Notes under the pieces: generated by a model | Database searches by the model: none | Seen by the model: the letters and a program-made list of their open reading frames with translations, nothing else | What the model was told of the DNA's origin: nothing | Shown here: piece after piece, positions 7,374 through 15,161 of the stretch | Position numbering within the stretch: position 1 is the first letter of the stretch | How the letters are laid out: the number at the start of each line of letters is the position of its first letter | Made by a program: the position numbers and the translations under genes | IMG/VR virus record: IMGVR_UViG_3300047494_000087 | Location: 1-56,069 of that record | From: a virus | Strand: one strand, 5' to 3' | DNA: 56,069 bases

Positions 7374-8516
7374 GTGACCGAACGCCGTTCGCACCTGGTG
7401 CCGATCGATGCGATCGTGCGAGGCCTGACCGACAGGATTGAGGATTTGTGCCGCGTGCTGCTGCCGGCCGGGCGGCGCGATCAGGACGAGTGGCGTGAGG
7501 CCAGCACGCGCGTGGGCGGGCTAGGTGACAGTTTCAGTGTGAACATCACGCGAGGTTCCCGGCGCGGCGTTTGGAGCCATTACGGCGCCGGTCGGTTCGG
7601 TGATGCGTTGGACCTGGTGGCGTATGTGCGCTTCAACGATGACAAGCGCGCGGCGATCGATTGGGCGAAGGCCTGGCTGGGGCTGGATGGTTCCAACCCG
7701 GAAGCGTTGAAGGCCGCCACCATGGCGCCGGCGCGCGACCCGAACGCGGACGCCAAAGCGCGCGAGGAAACCCAGAACAGCCGCAACGCCGCGCATTCGA
7801 TCTATCTGTCCGGCGGCGCCATCGAAGGCTCGCCCGTGGAAGGGTATTTGCTGGGGCGCGGGCTGGACGTGCGGCGGCTGGGCTTTCCGCTGAAGGCGAT
7901 ACGCTGCCACCCCGGCCTGTGGGACCGATACACCGCGCGGAAGTGGCCGGCCATGGTGGCGGCGATTACCAGCGTGGACGGCAAATTCCTGGCGGTGCAT
8001 CGGACGTTTCTGGAAGTGCTGCGCGACGGTTCGGTGCGCAAGGCGCCGATTGTGGATGACAAGGGTGGCGTTTCCAACAAGCGCGCGCTGGGCGCCTATA
8101 GCGGCGGCGTAATCCGGCTGTGGCGCGGCACGCGCGTGGACCCGGACACCGGCGAGATAAAGCAGGCGCGGCGCCTGGCGCAGTGCAAATCCGGCGTGTG
8201 GGTGGATCTGACCGAGGGCATAGAGGACGGGTTGACCGTGGCGATCGCGGACCCGGAAGCACGCGTGCTTTGCGCTGTGTCCGTGTCGAACATGGGCAAG
8301 GTTCGGCTGCCGGCCTGCGTGGAAGGTGTGGTGCTGTGGCGGCAGAACGATGCGCCCGGCAGTGAAGCGGAAAACGCGATGAACAAGGTGGTGCAGCACT
8401 TCCAGGCGGAGGGCAAACGCGTGGCGGATTGCCGGCCGCCGGCGGGGATAAAAGACGCGAACGACATGGTGCGGGAAGCGAACGACGTTCGCCTAAAGGG
8501 CAGTACGCAGGGATGA
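7374..8516 (+). CDS. Toprim-domain primase-like replication protein
   Basis: A 380-residue phage replication protein. The N-terminal part includes RGVWSHYGAGRFGDALDLV, typical of phage and plasmid primase-like proteins of the Toprim (DUF7146-like) type. The C-terminal Toprim region has the catalytic-Glu motif LTEGIEDGL (E281) and a degenerate acidic motif RQNDAPGSEA (D326) where DxD is usual. GTG at 7374 is the start; a palindrome (CGAAC-GCC-GTTCG) follows at once. It overlaps the helicase gene by ATGA, so primase and helicase are probably made together. Confidence 0.8.
   Translation: MTERRSHLVPIDAIVRGLTDRIEDLCRVLLPAGRRDQDEWREASTRVGGLGDSFSVNITRGSRRGVWSHYGAGRFGDALDLVAYVRFNDDKRAAIDWAKAWLGLDGSNPEALKAATMAPARDPNADAKAREETQNSRNAAHSIYLSGGAIEGSPVEGYLLGRGLDVRRLGFPLKAIRCHPGLWDRYTARKWPAMVAAITSVDGKFLAVHRTFLEVLRDGSVRKAPIVDDKGGVSNKRALGAYSGGVIRLWRGTRVDPDTGEIKQARRLAQCKSGVWVDLTEGIEDGLTVAIADPEARVLCAVSVSNMGKVRLPACVEGVVLWRQNDAPGSEAENAMNKVVQHFQAEGKRVADCRPPAGIKDANDMVREANDVRLKGSTQG
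8478..8492. repeat. Palindrome GCGAAC-GAC-GTTCGC
   Basis: Six-bp arms with a variant loop, ending 20 bases before the helicase ATG (8513). It belongs to the set also seen at 19929, 24651 and 31221. Confidence 0.6.
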
Positions 8517-10417
8517 CTGATAACGTCGAGAGTTTGGGTAATGTGCGCCGGTTACGTCGCAGCGCGTTGAAAGAAGCGCCCCGCGTGCCCACTGCCCCGC
8601 CGGAGAGTGACGGCGATACCGACATTCCCAGCTTCCTGCCGGATAAATGTCCGGTGCTGCCGATCGGGAAAAACGGCGATCTATGCTACTACCTCGATCA
8701 GCTGGGCCAGTTGCAGGAATTGAAGTTGCGCGATCATACGCGGCTGAACCTGATGGGTATGTTCGGCAAGCAAAGCTACCTGCTTTACGACTACTGGCCA
8801 CGCAAGGCGCAGAATAAGACAACTCTGGAATGGGAAACAACCGGCTGGAAGCCGGAGGAGTGCGCTGAAGCGCTGATGGCCGAGTGCGGCCGGCTAGGCG
8901 TGTGGAGTGCGGAGGAAAAGGTTCGCGGCGCCGGCGCCTGGAGCGGGCGCGACGGCGAGCTGATCCTGCATTGCGGTGACGAGCTGCTGACCGTGCCGAT
9001 CGGCCAGGATGCCGATCGCGTGGACCGATGGGTGCGCAGCCGGCCCGGCCTGGTGGGCGACATGGTGTACCCCACGGCCGCCCCCGGGTTGAAGCCGCAC
9101 CCTGAGCCGCAGCTGCCGGGCCCACCTGGTCCGGCGGCCGAGCTGCTGGCGCTGCTGGAAACGTGGAACTGGCGGCGCAAGGGCATCGATGCCCAGCTGC
9201 TGCTGGGCTGGATCGGGGCGGCTATGCTGGGCGGCGCGCTGGACTGGCGCGTGGTGGCCTGGATCACGGGTGGGAAGGCCACGGGCAAATCGACCTTGCA
9301 ATCGGCCATCAAATGGCTGATGGGCGACCATGGTCTGTTGCAGACCAGCGATGGCACGGCCGCAGCCATCCGGCAGGTGCTGAAATTTGCCAGCCGGCCG
9401 GTAGCGCTGGATGAAGCGGAAGCCGAGGAAGATAACCGCAAGATGCAGGCGCTGGTGAAGCTGGCGCGTGACGCGGCCAGTGGATCGATCAGCTATCGCG
9501 GCGGCCAGGATCACCAGGCGGCCGCCTTCACGGTGCGCAGCTGCTTCCTGTTCAGTTCCATCCTGATACCGCCGCTGCTGGGCCAGGATCGATCGCGTAT
9601 CGCGGTGCTGGAACTGGACAAGATCGAAGCTAGCGGCAAGGCAAAATCGCATGCCCTGACCCCGCGCAAGATGGAGGAGCTGGGCGCGCGGCTGCAACGC
9701 CGGCTGGTCGGGCAGTGGTATCGATTTGCGGCCACCGTGGATGCGTATCGCGCGGCGATGCAGAAGGCTGGGCATTCGGCGCGTGGGCAGGATTTGTTCG
9801 GCACGCTGCTGGCGGCGGCCGATTGCCTGCTGAGCAACGGCATGCCGGCGCAGGAGGTGCTCGACGGGTGGAGTGTAAAACTCGCCGCCTCCACCCTGGC
9901 GGAAATCGAAGGCGATGTGTCCGACGAAAACGCGTGCCTGGGGTATTTGCTGTCCACGCAAATCGACAATTCACGCAATCGGATCCGGCAATCGATCGGG
10001 CAGTGGATCGTGGCGGCCGCCGGGCTGGGCGAGGTGACGATGACGCAGGAAGCGCTGGCCGCAGCTGAGGAAACCATGAAGAGCGCCGGCAGGGTGCTGC
10101 AAGATCATGGCTTGCGCGTCATAATTGTCGACGATGAGCGATGGCTGGCGATCGCCAACATGCATCGTGGCTTATCGAAGATATTTGAGAATACGCAGTG
10201 GTCAGCGCGGCCTGGCGCGCAAGGTGTGTGGGTCCAGGCCCTGCGGCGGCTGCCACACCAGGTTTCGAAAGATGCTCTGTATTTCGGGAGCGTTAGCAGA
10301 GCGACGCTGCTGCCGCTGAAGCTGTGTCTGCCAGACAACATCGATGACGCCCTTGATATCAGAAAGAAGCCCGTATCGAACGGTCATTCTGAACCTCCGG
10401 ATTGGGATCGGTTCTGA
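8513..10417 (+). CDS. P-loop replicative helicase/ATPase
   Basis: A 634-residue protein with Walker A GGKATGKST (253-261), a Walker B-like RPVALDEAEAE (about 295-305) and QDRSR (359-363) as a possible arginine finger. The layout resembles SF3/primase-helicase C-terminal domains of phages and integrative plasmids. It should unwind the phage origin with the primase encoded just upstream. ATG at 8513 (ATGA overlap) was chosen over an earlier in-frame start inside the primase gene. Confidence 0.85.
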   Translation: MTDNVESLGNVRRLRRSALKEAPRVPTAPPESDGDTDIPSFLPDKCPVLPIGKNGDLCYYLDQLGQLQELKLRDHTRLNLMGMFGKQSYLLYDYWPRKAQNKTTLEWETTGWKPEECAEALMAECGRLGVWSAEEKVRGAGAWSGRDGELILHCGDELLTVPIGQDADRVDRWVRSRPGLVGDMVYPTAAPGLKPHPEPQLPGPPGPAAELLALLETWNWRRKGIDAQLLLGWIGAAMLGGALDWRVVAWITGGKATGKSTLQSAIKWLMGDHGLLQTSDGTAAAIRQVLKFASRPVALDEAEAEEDNRKMQALVKLARDAASGSISYRGGQDHQAAAFTVRSCFLFSSILIPPLLGQDRSRIAVLELDKIEASGKAKSHALTPRKMEELGARLQRRLVGQWYRFAATVDAYRAAMQKAGHSARGQDLFGTLLAAADCLLSNGMPAQEVLDGWSVKLAASTLAEIEGDVSDENACLGYLLSTQIDNSRNRIRQSIGQWIVAAAGLGEVTMTQEALAAAEETMKSAGRVLQDHGLRVIIVDDERWLAIANMHRGLSKIFENTQWSARPGAQGVWVQALRRLPHQVSKDALYFGSVSRATLLPLKLCLPDNIDDALDIRKKPVSNGHSEPPDWDRF

Positions 10418-10752
10418 TGGCAGTGCAGCGAACCGACGGTGATGACGCGCTGCTGGACAGTGAGGCGGCTAGATCGATGTTTCCTGGCTTCGCACGGATG
10501 CGATCGCCGCCGGCGTCGCCCGCACCCATGCTGCACGGCATCGAGTTGGAACTGCTGCTGTTGAACCTGGTGCGGGCGCTGCAGCACGTCAAAACACTGC
10601 CGGGCAGTGGTGATATTGCCTTCATCCGCAGCGTGCGTGGCCGGCGTGCCTCGAGGCTGACTGATGACGAGCGCACAAGGCTGCTGCAGCTGCGCTGGAC
10701 GTATCGCATCCAGCTACCCGAGGGCCTTCGCCCCACGTCCCCACCTGGCTGA
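10417..10752 (+). CDS. Hypothetical protein of replication module
   Basis: A 111-residue protein whose ATG shares a base with the helicase stop (TGATG). Residues about 30-55 (MLHGIELELLLLNLVRALQH) form a strong helix, and the C-terminal part is basic (VRGRRASRLTDDERTRLLQL). It is probably co-expressed with the helicase. No domain recognised. Confidence 0.6.
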   Translation: MAVQRTDGDDALLDSEAARSMFPGFARMRSPPASPAPMLHGIELELLLLNLVRALQHVKTLPGSGDIAFIRSVRGRRASRLTDDERTRLLQLRWTYRIQLPEGLRPTSPPG

Positions 10753-10875
10753 CCGGAAACCATGATGCTTGACGACCACGGTGACCATTTGCGTTCTATT
10801 TTCTCGATGCCCACACCCCTGCGGCATCAGTCATGTTTGGCGGTTGGTTCTAGGGAAGGCTTCCCAAATCTTTCG

Positions 10876-10970
10876 ACCGTTATGCCGACCGTTATGCCGA
10901 CCGTTATGTCGAACATGCAGTGTGGGCCTGGGGAATTTGGATTACATAACGGTATAACGGTCATAACGGT
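10876..10970. repeat. ACCGTTAT iteron-like clusters
   Basis: ACCGTTAT occurs three times at an exact 12-bp period (10876, 10888, 10900) and then three times inverted (10946-10953, 10954-10961, 10963-10970). Further copies lie at 11073-11080, 11081-11088 and 11133-11140 (inverted). The stretch has no convincing gene and lies between the replication and terminase genes. It may be a replication origin or binding sites of a phage regulator. Confidence 0.7.
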
Positions 10971-11165
10971 CCAGCCGCGTGATGTGCGCGCGAGCGCACG
11001 TGCACGCGCGCGTAGATATATATCTCACGCGTATGCGCGTGCGCACAGGCAGGCGCACACATGTAGAAGTAGACCGTTATACCGTTATATCGTTATAAAA
11101 TGTGTAAATGTATGTATTTACAGGGGAATTAGATAACGGTCGACATAACGATCGTATAACGCGAC
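10971..11165. promoter_or_regulatory. Non-coding control region ahead of late genes
   Basis: From 10978 to about 11060 the sequence is largely alternating purine and pyrimidine (GCGCGC, ATATAT, GCGTGCGCAC), a Z-DNA-prone composition. It is followed by three more ACCGTTAT copies, a palindrome TGTAAAT-N6-ATTTACA (11103-11122), and the AT-richest DNA of this part. A late promoter is expected here; TAAAAT near 11200 is a possible -10. Confidence 0.55.
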
Positions 11166-11220
11166 AAGTGCATACAAAGCGGGTTCGGCAAAAACCGATA
11201 AAATATCCGGGTGAAATCAG

Positions 11221-11754
11221 ATGGTTGCTTCAACGGGCGTGGTGGATGCGATGCGCGGCGAGCTGGAAGCGGCGGGCGAGCCGGTGCTCCAACCGTCGCT
11301 GTTCCCGGCGAGCCAGGTGGCCAGCCTGCCGGCCGCGCCCGGCGATCGGCGCGACGCGCTGACGAAGCGCGGCGCCGGGCGACCAGCGGGCGCGCGCAAC
11401 CGGCGGACCGACGCGTTCCGCGACTACGTGCTGCGGCTGTCTGGTGGTGAGCACCCGGTCGAGGGCTTGATCGAGGCATACCAGCGGCCGGTGCACATCC
11501 TGGCGGAGGAGCTGGGGTGCTCGCGGCTGGACGCCTTCAAGGCGCAGCAGGACGCGAGGCGCGTGGTGCTCGAATACGTCGAGGGCAAGATGCCGGTGAG
11601 CGTGAACCTGACGCACCAGCATGCCATCCCGATCATCTTCGAAGGCTTCGACGTGGTGCCTGGTGGGCCTGCGGTGGAAAGTGAATACATTCAAGAGTTT
11701 AGCAGCGAAGAAAACGGCAAGTTGGAACAAGGAAAGTTGGAACATGAAGGTTAA
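11221..11754 (+). CDS. Putative terminase small subunit
   Basis: A 177-residue protein directly upstream of the large terminase. The basic N-terminal part (RGAGRPAGARNRRTDAFRDY, about 50-70) precedes a helical core (HPVEGLIEAYQRPVHILAEE), as in small terminase subunits that bind the packaging site. Assignment rests mainly on gene order and general pattern; no exact family match was seen. Two AGTTGGAAC words near its 3' end match the reverse complement of the putative att arm sites. Confidence 0.6.
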   Translation: MVASTGVVDAMRGELEAAGEPVLQPSLFPASQVASLPAAPGDRRDALTKRGAGRPAGARNRRTDAFRDYVLRLSGGEHPVEGLIEAYQRPVHILAEELGCSRLDAFKAQQDARRVVLEYVEGKMPVSVNLTHQHAIPIIFEGFDVVPGGPAVESEYIQEFSSEENGKLEQGKLEHEG

Positions 11755-12037
11755 GCCGTTGTCGCTGCTGGGCAATCCAGATGCTGAACCGCTGATGGTG
11801 GATCAGCCGGCCAGCCGTCGCCGCGCCCGGCGCTGCCGCCGCGCGCCCGCCGATGGGACCTCCTGGCCTGGGAATTTCCGGCGGGGGGGGTGCCCCGGGT
11901 TTTCGGCTTCGAGCGCTGCGCGCCCCCCTTCGTCCGTGATTTTTTTCAGGTTTCGAACAACGTTCGCCTGCTCGGCGCCACGTCCGAAAATCGGAACGAA
12001 CCTTGCCACCTCCTCGGTCGGAGGGCGCGGGCGGTGA
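11744..12037 (+). CDS. Small protein bridging small and large terminase genes
   Basis: A 97-residue frame starting MKVKPLSLLGNPDAEPLMVD. It overlaps the small terminase stop by 11 bp, and its TGA forms a GTGA with the terminase large subunit start. These overlaps support translation. The later part is Arg, Ser and Ala rich with a run of Gly codons and looks poorly structured, so it may be partly decayed. No family recognised. Confidence 0.42.
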   Translation: MKVKPLSLLGNPDAEPLMVDQPASRRRARRCRRAPADGTSWPGNFRRGGCPGFSASSAARPPSSVIFFRFRTTFACSAPRPKIGTNLATSSVGGRGR

Positions 12038-13557
12038 GCGCGAACGGTATTCGCTACAAGCCCCCGGGGCCGGTTGCAGGAAAGTTCTTCGCCGACCGCC
12101 ACAGGGTTTCAGCGATCAATGGTCCGATCGGGGGTGGGAAAACCACGGCTGCGCTGATGCGGATGGTGTTCACCAGCTTCCAGCAGCAGCGCTCGTTCCG
12201 TGATGGGCGGCGGAAGTTCAAGCTTTGCGTGGTGCGCGACACCTACCGTCAGCTTTGGAAAACCACGATCCCGAGCTGGCACAAGCGGTTTGCGGCCGAG
12301 CGAGGGCGCTGGGTAGGGTCGAAAGATGCGCCGGCTCTGCACGAGCTGGAATTCGGTCCGCTGCCGGACGGGAGCTTCGTCGACTTCGCCGTCGAGTTCG
12401 TGGCGATCGGCGAGAATGCCGCGGAGGACGTGCTGAAGGGTTATGAGCCCACGGCGTTTTACATCAACGAGGCGGATACCCTGGACGAAGAGGTTTTCCA
12501 GATCGCGCGCGGCCGCGCGGGCCGCTACCCGGACATGGATGTCGGCGGCCCCACGTGGTACGGGACTGTGCTGGACTTCAACGCGCCGGCCTTGGGCAAT
12601 TGGTGCTACAAGACGTTCTACGCGAAGCTGCCGGAGGATTGGAGCTTTTACCGCCAGCCCTCGGGCCTCGATCCCGCGGCGGAAAACACGGCCAACCTGC
12701 CGCCGGATTATTACCGCAACCAGATGTCCGGCCAGCCGGACTGGTACGTCGACAAGTTCATCCGCAACAAGCCGGGCATCTCGCGATCGGGTAAGCCGGT
12801 GTATTCGGAATTCAATGACGCGCTGCATGTGGCCGATCATGACCTGGCGGCCGTGGACGGCCTGCCGTTGCTGATCGGGCTGGATGCCGGTGGGTCGCCG
12901 GCGGGCGTCATTGGGCAGCGGATGCCGGATGGGCAGTGGCGCATCCTGGACGAGCTGGTGAGCGAGCAGGGGACCGGCCCCACGCGGTTCGGGGATATGC
13001 TCGCTAAGCTGCTGCATGACCGCTACCCGCAATTCGGGACGCGCAACCCGTCGCCGTATCTCGGGCACAACCGGGAGGAAGGTGAACGCTATTCGCGGCA
13101 TGGATCGATCCGCGCGTGGGCGGACCCATCGGCGCTGTATGGCGCCGATCGGGTGAATGACGAAATGGACTGGACCGAAATCGTCAGCTCGCGCATCGGC
13201 CTGCGGGTGGACGCGGCACCGACGAACAACCCGACGGCGCGGCAGGAGGCGGTGCGGGTGCCGCTGACGCGGCTGATCGATGGGAAGCCTGGCTTCCTGC
13301 TGTCACCCCGATGCACGGTGCTGCGGGATGGGTTCAACAGCGGCTACCGGTTCAAGCGGGTGCGCAGCGGCGGCGAGGAAAAATTCACCGAGGATGTGGA
13401 TAAAAACGAATACAGCCATCCGCACGACGCCTGCCAATACGTCATGTCGGCGGGCGGCGAGGATCTGGCCATTCGGGACCGCAAGGCGCGCGGCTATCAG
13501 GCGATGTCGGGGATGCGGCATGTCAGCGACTGGGACCCGTTCAATGTCGGGGCATAG
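12034..13557 (+). CDS. Terminase large subunit
   Basis: A 507-residue DNA-packaging motor. Walker A GPIGGGKTT is at 30-38, Walker B AFYINEAD at 141-148, and the RNase H-like nuclease domain begins with LLIGLDAGG (D284) and ends with a late Asp in SHPHDACQYV. The GTG at 12034 has a GGAGG 9 bases upstream and overlaps the previous stop. An in-frame start at 11890 would add 48 low-quality residues. It packages DNA into the podovirus procapsid through the portal encoded at 15162. Confidence 0.92.
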   Translation: MSANGIRYKPPGPVAGKFFADRHRVSAINGPIGGGKTTAALMRMVFTSFQQQRSFRDGRRKFKLCVVRDTYRQLWKTTIPSWHKRFAAERGRWVGSKDAPALHELEFGPLPDGSFVDFAVEFVAIGENAAEDVLKGYEPTAFYINEADTLDEEVFQIARGRAGRYPDMDVGGPTWYGTVLDFNAPALGNWCYKTFYAKLPEDWSFYRQPSGLDPAAENTANLPPDYYRNQMSGQPDWYVDKFIRNKPGISRSGKPVYSEFNDALHVADHDLAAVDGLPLLIGLDAGGSPAGVIGQRMPDGQWRILDELVSEQGTGPTRFGDMLAKLLHDRYPQFGTRNPSPYLGHNREEGERYSRHGSIRAWADPSALYGADRVNDEMDWTEIVSSRIGLRVDAAPTNNPTARQEAVRVPLTRLIDGKPGFLLSPRCTVLRDGFNSGYRFKRVRSGGEEKFTEDVDKNEYSHPHDACQYVMSAGGEDLAIRDRKARGYQAMSGMRHVSDWDPFNVGA

Positions 13558-13786
13558 GGCAGAGTCCGGAACGAGTCCTGATGCACGCGCGAAAATGCGT
13601 GAGCTTGCCAGCGAGATTGCAGACCTCCGCGCCAAGGGGATGACGTGGAAGGATTTGGAAAAATGTTATTGCCTCTGTCGTTCTAGGCTATACCAATTGG
13701 CAAAAACGGCCCCTAAGCAACGGAAGTCAAAAGGGAAAACGACTAAAATGTCTATGAACATTTTAGGGGCTTCCCCCCGCTCGTAA
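13544..13786 (+). CDS. Small basic protein with possible helix-turn-helix
   Basis: An 80-residue frame overlapping the terminase end by 14 bp. Residues about 18-52 (MRELASEIADLRAKGMTWKD, then LEKCYCLCRSRLYQLAK) have a helix-turn-helix-like pattern. The second half is more AT-rich than its neighbours. Near its end lies an inverted repeat CTAAAATGT-N6-ACATTTTAG (13743-13766). It could be a late regulator; low certainty. Confidence 0.45.
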   Translation: MSGHRAESGTSPDARAKMRELASEIADLRAKGMTWKDLEKCYCLCRSRLYQLAKTAPKQRKSKGKTTKMSMNILGASPRS

Positions 13787-13836
13787 CGCTTTGCGACTCT
13801 GTGCGGGTTCAAGCTTAATCCGCTGGAGAATTGTTC

Positions 13837-14082
13837 ATGCCTGTGATCGGCGATCGCGTGCGCTACACCGTGTTGGACGCGCATAAAACTACCACGAAAA
13901 AGGGCGATCAGGAGCTGAAAGGCAGCGTGCACCATCCGGCGCTGACCGAGTTCGCCGGCATCGTTGGCGCGGTGAACGAAGATGGCACCTGCGCGCTGCA
14001 GCTGTTTGTGCCGAACAAGCCGCCGACCTGGATCGATGACGCCATGGAAGGCGCCGGCGCCGGCCAGTTCGTCGTTCTTTAA
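13837..14082 (+). CDS. Small hypothetical virion-region protein
   Basis: An 81-residue protein (MPVIGDRVRYTVLDAHKTTT...) with a beta-rich pattern and an SH3-like look at the N-terminus. The ATG at 13837 is preceded by GGAG. It lies between terminase and portal genes. No family recognised. Confidence 0.65.
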   Translation: MPVIGDRVRYTVLDAHKTTTKKGDQELKGSVHHPALTEFAGIVGAVNEDGTCALQLFVPNKPPTWIDDAMEGAGAGQFVVL

Positions 14083-14093
14083 GGGCGCGAGCG

Positions 14094-14282
14094 GTGAGCG
14101 TTGAACCCCCCTGCTGCGCCACGTGCGACTTCTACCAGCATCCGCGCGAGATCACGGATCGTGTGGTGGCGGTGCGCAGTGGGGTTGAGCCGGCGGGGTT
14201 TTGCCAGCGCTACCCGCAGACGTTGCCGAAAAAGCCGGAGAGCTGGTGCGGTGAGTGGAAGCAGGTAGAGGAGCCCACGTAA
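14094..14282 (+). CDS. Small zinc-binding-type protein
   Basis: A 62-residue protein starting with GTG. Four cysteines in the order CCATCDFY, GFCQRYP and WCGEW give a CxxC-C-C pattern suited to one zinc ion. Similar short Cys-rich proteins occur beside phage terminases. Its stop overlaps the next start (TAATG). Confidence 0.65.
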   Translation: MSVEPPCCATCDFYQHPREITDRVVAVRSGVEPAGFCQRYPQTLPKKPESWCGEWKQVEEPT

Positions 14283-14629
14283 TGCCCGCCCTTGGCACCC
14301 GCACCCGCAATGGCACGCAGTGGGGAAACCCAGCGCAGGGGCGTCCAAACTCGGTCACGACGGCCGATCCTGGTTTAAGCAAGTATGTCAGCGAAAGCCT
14401 GACGTTCAGCAGTGCAAACGGTTCGGTGACGGGCGGCGTGTTGTTTGTTGGCGGACCGGGGCCATTCGGGGCGTTCATCGTTGGTGATCCTATCGTGATC
14501 GTCGGCACGAACTTGAACGACGGGTTCAAGACCGTGGTCGGTATAGACAACGCGAACTTCACCTACCTGATCCTGTCGGGCGGCGCGCAGAACGAGGGCC
14601 CGATCCAAACGACGATCCGGACGCCCTGA
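14282..14629 (+). CDS. Hypothetical structural-region protein
   Basis: A 115-residue, Gly/Ser/Thr-rich, beta-patterned protein (GGVLFVGGPGPFGAFIVGDP). The middle resembles a small beta barrel such as those in tail or decoration proteins. Its start overlaps the previous stop, and its stop is one base before the next ATG. No specific family recognised. Confidence 0.62.
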   Translation: MPALGTRTRNGTQWGNPAQGRPNSVTTADPGLSKYVSESLTFSSANGSVTGGVLFVGGPGPFGAFIVGDPIVIVGTNLNDGFKTVVGIDNANFTYLILSGGAQNEGPIQTTIRTP

Positions 14630-14630
14630 A

Positions 14631-14957
14631 ATGTCCGCGCTGAACCCGCAATACGATTTCATCGGCGCGATCGATACGCTGGCGCCAGGCGTGGTTCTGC
14701 AGCGCGAAATCATGGATGCGACCATGATCGCGATCAATCACAACGGCGGCGGCATCCTGAGCCAGGCACAGTTGCTGGCCGGTTTGCAGGTGGCGCCGCC
14801 GGAAGTGAATACCGGCCATGTATATCTGGAAACCGTGGGGGTGACGTTCCCGGTGACGCCGCCGGCCTATCCGACCGGGCTGCCGCGCTTTGAGGACAGC
14901 AATCCGGACCTGGATGGGTGGGCGCTGGATCAGCTGACCGCGAGAGGTGGGGCATGA
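14631..14957 (+). CDS. Hypothetical structural-region protein
   Basis: A 108-residue protein (MSALNPQYDFIGAIDTLAPG...). A helical first half is followed by a Pro-rich segment (TFPVTPPAYPTGLPRFEDS). It overlaps the next gene by ATGA. Function unknown; position between terminase and portal suggests a head-related role. Confidence 0.62.
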   Translation: MSALNPQYDFIGAIDTLAPGVVLQREIMDATMIAINHNGGGILSQAQLLAGLQVAPPEVNTGHVYLETVGVTFPVTPPAYPTGLPRFEDSNPDLDGWALDQLTARGGA

Positions 14958-15160
14958 GCGGGTTGTTCGGCGGTGGACCCTCCGCGCCGGCGCCGCCGCC
15001 GCCGGTGCCCACCCTGGCCAACCCCGCCGTGCTGGACGCTGAGCGACAGCAGGAAGCATCCCAGGCGCAGGCGGCTGGGCGGGCTTCCACGCTGCTGACC
15101 AGCGGCACGGGTGTGACCAGTCAGCCCACGCTGGCCAAAAAGACACTGTTGGGCGGTTGA
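14954..15160 (+). CDS. Small Ala/Pro-rich protein before portal
   Basis: A 68-residue protein (MSGLFGGGPSAPAPPPPVPT...) whose ending TLLTSGTGVTSQPTLAKKTL matches a common type of short protein near portal genes of T7-like podoviruses, of unknown role. Its ATG overlaps the previous stop, and the portal ATG follows 1 bp after its stop. Confidence 0.65.
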   Translation: MSGLFGGGPSAPAPPPPVPTLANPAVLDAERQQEASQAQAAGRASTLLTSGTGVTSQPTLAKKTLLGG

Positions 15161-15161
15161 G

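Noticed and set aside
10876-10907. Short regular repeats as a CRISPR array
   Set aside because: The unit is 12 bp with no spacers, copies invert, and no cas genes are present.
10762-11136. 124-residue plus-strand frame over the ACCGTTAT array
   Set aside because: It is driven by repeats and alternating purine-pyrimidine DNA (MPTVMPTVM, RARARARR) and has no ribosome-binding site.
11720-11743. Two reversed GTTCCAACT copies as att arm sites
   Set aside because: They lie inside coding sequence 11 kb from the att core; likely coincidence of Lys-Leu-Glu-Gln codon repeats.
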